Shown here in pieces: positions 58,430 to 64,000 of a DNA stretch of 64,000 nucleotides. The notes under the pieces are model-generated. The model saw only the letters and a program-made list of their open reading frames with translations, ran no database searches and was not told the DNA's origin. Made by a program: the position numbers and the translations under genes. Where the stretch lies: contig JAGGNK010012003.1 in NCBI GenBank assembly GCA_017590115.1, positions 2,061,041 to 2,125,040 on the forward strand. The letters run 5' to 3'. This stretch comes from Montifringilla adamsi (lineage: Eukaryota; Chordata; Aves; Passeriformes; Passeridae). The stretch's first letter is position 1; the number at the start of each line of letters is the position of its first letter.

Positions 58430-59812
58430 TGAAAAATTCCCTGCTCCAGGACCTTCCCTCCACGGAATTGGCTGAACATTGCTCCCAGCAAACCCCCCCT
58501 CCTCGCTTTGCTCTTTCTGTTACTACCAAAGACCTGCACTTTCAGAACAACCACAAAATACATCCTTGCTCTCTTGTCTTACCCTCAAAGTCCCAGACAA
58601 AGGCCTTCTCCTCTCCTCCTTACCCGACTGAACGTGGGGTCCAGCACAGCATTCCTGCAACTACAGCTCAGGACCTTCAGCTGGGCTTTGAGGAAGAGTT
58701 TAAGCCCTGATGGAAATGACCAAACTTTGTGCTTGTCATCACCAAAAAAAAGCACAATCAGAAAACAAGTAACTCTGCTGCTTTCTCAGCCAAATCACTG
58801 AAATGCCAAACTTTGTATTATGAAGAATTTTGCTCGGAGATGTTTTAATGCTTTGTGTTACAAATATAGTGAAGCCATATTGTGTAAATGAGTAAAACCT
58901 GTAAATACTTTATAGCCAAGGATGAGATGCACTACGAGAGATGGAGTTGATGTGGAAAATTTATGTTTTAGATTTGGAATTTTTGTTGGTTTTAGTTTAT
59001 GGTTACAAGGTATAACCTGAAAACCCCATCATGTAACTTCACTGATCAGGAGCCAGAGACTTTTATCTTTTTTTGAAGTCAGCTGTCCCATTTCTTGCTA
59101 TTTTTATACCATAGGAATTTTTCGTATCCACACAAACACAATGTAATACAAACTGCAGAGGTTACCACTGCTCTGGGCTGGCCATGGGATGAACATGAGC
59201 TCGCCCCTCCCTTTCTTTCCCTGTCTGGGAGTCCCCACTGCCCCTTCCCCACACAGCTCCGCAGGCTCAGAGCAGCACCTTCAGGAAAATGCCTTTTCCT
59301 CTTGTTCCATAACTGGAAGTCTGATTCCTACAGTATTTATACCAGTGCCTCAGTGCTGCCTTACCAGGAGGGCTGGGCACTGCTGCTGCCCCACAGCTCC
59401 AAGGACACAGGGGCTGGCTGCAGCACAGGCTCCTCCTCAGCACCTTCTTTAATCCAAACAGCTGCAGGGTGCAGGGCTGCATGGGGAATTCCTGCTGCAT
59501 CCCTGGCACAGCTCCACAGCCCAGCCTGTGCATCCTGCTCTACTTGCCTTAGACACCCTTCCCCTCCATCCTGCTGCAGCCACAGCCAGCCCTGAATGCC
59601 TCTCACCCACTGCTGCCTCTCTCACAGCCTCAGCTCCCTCTCCTGCTCTGGTTCCTGACACGATGCCATTGCCCAGCCCTGCTCCTGGCTGGGATGTGGG
59701 ATACACTGCAGGCCATCCCCAGATGTGCTCAGTGTGTGCAGAGCACGCTGCAGATGTTGATGTATAACCTCTGCCAGACTACGCTGAATAAATTTTTACA
59801 AAAAACCAACAG
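58430..59812 (+). other. MYO1C: MYO1C 3' untranslated region
   Basis: About 1.4 kb from the stop to a cleavage site estimated 15-25 bases after AATAAA at 59787-59792. The middle part is AT-rich and the last 600 bases are C-rich. No conserved coding frame is present. Confidence 0.75.
59787..59792 (+). promoter_or_regulatory. MYO1C polyadenylation signal
   Basis: AATAAA followed by T-rich and TTGCCTTTGATG sequence suitable as a downstream element. It is the only good signal near the end of the conserved transcript. Confidence 0.75.
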
Positions 59813-60185
59813 CCCTTGCCTTTGATGCAGTTTCCTTACGTGGTTTAGGGAGGGGCTGACCCAGCCCCAACTCTGTGTCCATTCCAAGGAGCAGGTTATT
59901 CCCAGCAGAGCAGATAACCTGTGTCACTTCTCTCCTTCTATGGAACTGCATTGGATGAGAACTGGAACAGCAGGTGAGAGGAATTCACCAACCATTTCCC
60001 AGGGATTTCTAGAGGGGAAGACTGGATAAAAGAGCTGCTCCCAGCAGCACAACTCACGCTCAGACCAAATCTTCCTTAGCTCCTGTCTGAAGAACAAGGC
60101 TGTTCCTGCTGCTCTCTCCCCCTCCAACTGTTCCTAGTACAAGCAACAAAGCAAAGTTACTCTTCTAAAAGAAATTCATAGTGAT
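59813..60185. other. MYO1C-YWHAE convergent intergenic gap
   Basis: Roughly 0.37 kb between the estimated 3' ends of two convergent genes. No gene or repeat is recognised. The gap size depends on the exact cleavage sites. Confidence 0.6.
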
Positions 60186-61048
60186 GGTTGGCATTTTTAA
60201 TTTAGGTTTGTTTTATTTAAGTTTAATGTTAATTCCATGCTGTGTTTCAGTAAGAACAATACAGATTCTGTATCTGTGGCTCCAGTCAGATATCCAGTAG
60301 TACAAATTAGCTTCAAGTTACACATACTGAACAAAAGAGGTTGAGCGAGCGAAGGGAGATGGGGAGAGGGGAGGGAGAAAAGAAAAAATATTGAACACGC
60401 ATGCAGGCTTATCAATGCCACCTTCAATGCTAACCTGCTTGGAGGGAAAGTAAAGAACAGGCAAGAATGAGCAGCCACGGATTGTTGAACTGTTACCAGC
60501 ACCATGATTTTCAGCAACATTTCAGCAGTTTGGAAACTATTTGTTTTTATACAGTAAAACCACTACAATAAATGTCCCAAATGCAACCTCGCAACTTCAA
60601 GCTAAACACCCAATTAAGTTGAAACATTGGTATAAAATTCAGTTTAAACAGTTATAAAAAAAGAAAGATGCCACCACATGAGCACTACCTGGCCAGGACC
60701 AATCTCTCCCTACACGGCCTTCAGGTGTCACATCCAGGTCTGATGGCAATGTCACCACAGCTGGCAGAGACAATACAGTAATGCTGAAAGAGCCTTTACG
60801 CAGTCCTGTTAGTGTCTTAAAGAACCTAAAAGCTGGCACCAGTAAAATCCACAGAAATTCACTCTTGCCTTTAAGAACTTTTAAACTGTGTAAAAAAAAT
60901 AAAAATAAAGAAACCCAACAGGGCAGGAACCTAAATTCTGAGACCCAATGTAAAAGTCAGATTTGGTGGTTCTCAGAGTGACACTGAGGGTTTTTGTGGG
61001 GAAGGGGGAGGGTGGTCAGAGATGGGTTCTCTTGTTGGCCTTTGTGTC
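60186..61048 (-). other. YWHAE: YWHAE 3' untranslated region
   Basis: Non-coding sequence after the YWHAE stop, read on the - strand, ending just past TTTATT (AATAAA on the - strand) at 60212-60217. About 0.86 kb, AT-rich. Confidence 0.7.
60212..60217 (-). promoter_or_regulatory. YWHAE polyadenylation signal
   Basis: AATAAA on the - strand, about 830 bases after the YWHAE stop. It is the first well-formed minus-strand signal at a plausible distance. Confidence 0.55.
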
Positions 61049-61101
61049 TCACTGGTTTTCATCTTCCACATCCTGCAACGCTTCTTTATTCTGTTCTTCA
61101 C
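61049..61101 (-). CDS. YWHAE: YWHAE last coding exon (14-3-3 protein epsilon C-terminus)
   Basis: On the - strand a TTTCCACAG acceptor is followed by two bases of a split codon and then EEQNKEALQDVEDENQ and TGA (61049-61051). This is exactly the variable acidic tail that separates 14-3-3 epsilon from the other six 14-3-3 paralogues. 14-3-3 epsilon is a dimeric adaptor that binds phosphoserine/phosphothreonine motifs. The 53-base exon is too short to be found by ORF length. The upstream exons lie beyond 64000. YWHAE is near MYO1C in mammals too, but in the other relative orientation and with CRK between. Confidence 0.95.
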
Positions 61102-64000
61102 CTGTGGAAATGGGAAGAAGGAAGGAAAATGTTACCATATAAAACTGAGAGCTGCAGAACAGTTTAACAAGCACCTAGAGATTAATATTTTCATGCAATA
61201 CACACTCACTCTCCCACTCCACACTTCAGAGTGAAGCATTCCCATGGAAACAAAGCCTTGGAATCACCTGCACCCTCACACACAACTGCAGCCAGGCCAT
61301 CAAAACATGTGAGGACAAACAAACCCAGCCCTGAAAACTGACACCACTCAGGTGAGCAGTCCTGCTGAGCCAGGGCTGGACAGCCCAGGCAGAAACCATG
61401 GCAACAGCTGTGGATCAACACCTTGGATCTGGAAATCCCTTCCCCAAACCCTCCTCTCTTTTTCTGCCCAAGCCCACTCAAGCCTCAACAGCAAAGTACC
61501 TCAGGGAATTTTATACAGTTCCACTGCTGGCAGGAATTACCAAAGGTATGAAAAACACCCTACTGCGAGTCCAACCTGACAAGAAACCCTGGGTTTAAGG
61601 TTATTAAAAACATCTTGTGGAAATTCATGTCTCTGTTCAAGCAGGCTGTGCCATGCAGTGGAATGGGGCTGTCCATGAGACTCCTGCAGTTTGGTTACAC
61701 TCCAGCTGCCCCAGGGAGCTCCAGGCAACTCCTGCAGGGTTTGCCAAAATTCTGCTGCAACTGGGCAAGTTCCAGGTACCTCAGCTAGTGCCATCACACA
61801 TGCACAAGTCACTTAATTGATAAGGGAGGCTGAAAAAATGCTTACAATTATCTGTAACCACATAAGATGGGACTCTCTTAAGGGAAATAAACAGAAACTA
61901 GTAATTAAAAACTTAATTTGCAATAAAACCCAATCAAATGAGACAGGTAACTTCCAGCAGATAACCAGAATGTTTGCTCAGAGCATGTCCAGATTCAGGA
62001 TTACCACCAGGTACAATAGGAAGTAGATTTTGGAAGAGGGGCCTAGGAACACAGGACATTCAACAACAATAAAGTTTATAGATAGAATTCTATTTAAGAG
62101 AGGAAAGCAGATGCTTTAACCCAGATGAGAAGATCTGAGCATGCTCTAACCAACACACTTGAGCAAGTACTCCTCTACCAGGCCACTGTGAACTACCCCC
62201 CATGCCCAAATATTCTTCTATCCATCCAGGTTTGCAGATCAATTCCCAAACATGTGAGGTACTCAGGATCCTCTCATCCCTGGGCAGGGGACAGGTGCCA
62301 CAGGAGTGGCAGCAGGGACACAAGCGTTTGTCAGCAGCAGGTGACAGAGGCAGGCACTGTTAGTGACAGGAAAACTGACACTGAAAACTCCAGTGAGCCA
62401 CAACAAGAGACTTACAAAGTAGAGTTTTTAGGAAATGAACAGTTGGATTTTCCTTTAGGAATCTATACAGCAGGAAAGAAGGGGAGAACAGGAATCATAT
62501 GGAGATGACATTACAAGTGTGGAAACAAACTCAACACTCATCTGGGCCATGGAAAAACTACAGGGACTGAGATGGGAGTGCAGCAGCTGGGTCATGCCTG
62601 GCTTTACATCCCTACATGGCTGAAATGGAAACAGGGAAAAGCTTAATGCCAAAGAACAAGCCCTTTCCAAGCCTCTCCCATCCCCTGGAAACTGCCAATT
62701 TGCCACTATTTGATTTATTGTGCCACTATTGATTAATTGTTCAAAGGCTCTGCTCGTTTGGGAATATGCAGCTCTGGAACCAACAGCTGGAAATGCACTC
62801 AGAGTATCAGCAAAGTATGAAGAAACATAACTTTGCACCTGTGTCTAAACGTTCTACATTATCACTTTTCTGGATCTGAAGAATTCCATCACGATTTTAA
62901 GCAGTCCTACAGTATTTTCAATTCTGTCATCATTATCTTTCTGGCACCAGTAACCAAGACAACCTGAACTACTTCAGGAAGAACAAAGATGTCTATTTTC
63001 CATGCTGTGGAGCAAGAAATCTAGATCTCTATTTCTTTTTTCAAAATCTTAAGAGCCTGTAAATAATCCTGTGGAACTTCTATATCCAAGACCCATGAGA
63101 GACATCAGCTTATGGGCAAATCAGGAACTTTTGGAAGACACTGTTTGGAAGACAATGGTATTATCCCACACTGATCTAACCTTGTCACTCCACTAAAATG
63201 GCTTCCACAAACTACCAGGGTACTTGGCCCCAGTAAAAAAAGTAAAGTTTGTATCTGAATTGAGGACTTTGAAATACATTTCTCCCTCCAATGCCCATGG
63301 CAAGGAAGGTATTCAACACCTGGAATGTTTGGAGAAAAGTCTACAGATCCATCCAGGGCCCATCCTGCACTAGGAGATAATCCTTGAAAAGGGAGGCGCA
63401 AGAGCCTTAAACACTGGGATGTGGAGCAAACCAGGAGCCAAGACCCCACACATTTACAGCATTCCCAGTCTCAGCAGCCCAAAGAGCAGAGTGACAAGCT
63501 ATGGAATAACAACACCTCAAAGCAAACCCATCACCCTACATAAAAACTGGGAATTGGGAAAAAGTTAAAAGATTCTGCATTTGCTTTCAAATGGACACAC
63601 CACCAGTGAAGTAATGCTGTGTGGCTACAAGGAACAGCTTACCAAAAATTTAAGACACTCACATCTTTATTTGAAGTTCAGGAGTGTTGTTTCTAAGCTC
63701 TGGGCATTTGTAGGTACCCAAAATAATCTTAACAGGACTTATTTCTTCCCCTCCAAGTTAAAAGTAAAGAAGTCAGCTCTTTTCATTTGTCTCTCCAAGA
63801 GAGAAACCCTAAAATGAGTAGATTTATACTAAGCATTGAATGTGCAAGTTTAAGTGTTAGGGAAGTCCATTCAGTGTGCCAAAACCACTTCAAAAATTTG
63901 TGCTATCCTTTGCTAGTGAACAGAAGCAATTCATGTCCCACCCTCTGGTACTGCCAGGGGACACATTTGACATTTGCTCTGGCAATGAGAATATGGAGTG
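61102..64000 (-). other. YWHAE: YWHAE intron (partial)
   Basis: Intronic on the - strand. I looked for the preceding exon (ending near LTLWTSDMQGD) and did not find it, so this intron exceeds 2.9 kb. No other gene or clear repeat was recognised. Confidence 0.75.

Noticed and set aside
59813..60185. Possible CRK remnant between MYO1C and YWHAE
   Set aside because: No SH2 or SH3 coding segment is visible on either strand, and the gap is too short for the gene.
61102..64000. Possible upstream YWHAE exons
   Set aside because: I searched the minus strand for the 14-3-3 epsilon LTLWTSDMQGD and SEESYKDSTL blocks and did not find them; they must lie beyond the window.

Overview
This is vertebrate nuclear DNA, almost certainly avian: widely spaced multi-exon genes with GT-AG introns, CR1-type LINE 3' ends (the typical avian interspersed repeat), a CpG-island promoter, and three genes from the block found at human 17p13.3. 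There are no prokaryotic, phage, CRISPR or operon features. The species cannot be fixed from the sequence.

Layout. 1-5.4 kb holds the 3' half of INPP5K (+ strand): five coding exons covering the end of the 5-phosphatase domain and the SKICH domain, then a long 3'UTR. 5.4-8.1 kb is intergenic. 8.1-59.8 kb is MYO1C (+ strand), complete. It has three alternative starts: a TATA-associated exon at 8287 (isoform A), a CpG-island promoter at about 10.0-10.7 kb (probable untranslated first exon for isoform C), and a very small coding exon at 33403-33420 (isoform B, nuclear myosin I). All three can splice to a shared exon at 41375. The 31 shared coding exons assemble without a frameshift into 1028 residues from the internal ATG at 41405, 1044 from the 33403 start and 1063 from the 8287 start. 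As I recall them, these are the lengths of human MYO1C isoforms C, B and A. 60.2-64 kb is the 3' end of YWHAE (14-3-3 epsilon) on the - strand: its last coding exon, its 3'UTR and part of the preceding intron.

The long MYO1C 5' introns (8.4-41.4 kb) hold CR1 fragments, two local tandem duplications, a dispersed repeat pair and homopolymer tracts. I see no other gene there.

Most useful observations: (1) the tiny nuclear-myosin-I start exon; (2) MYO1C and YWHAE are adjacent and convergent with no CRK between them, which implies an inversion relative to the human order; (3) a GC-AG intron in the MYO1C motor domain; (4) a TATA box upstream of the isoform A start. I found no undescribed biological system in this window.
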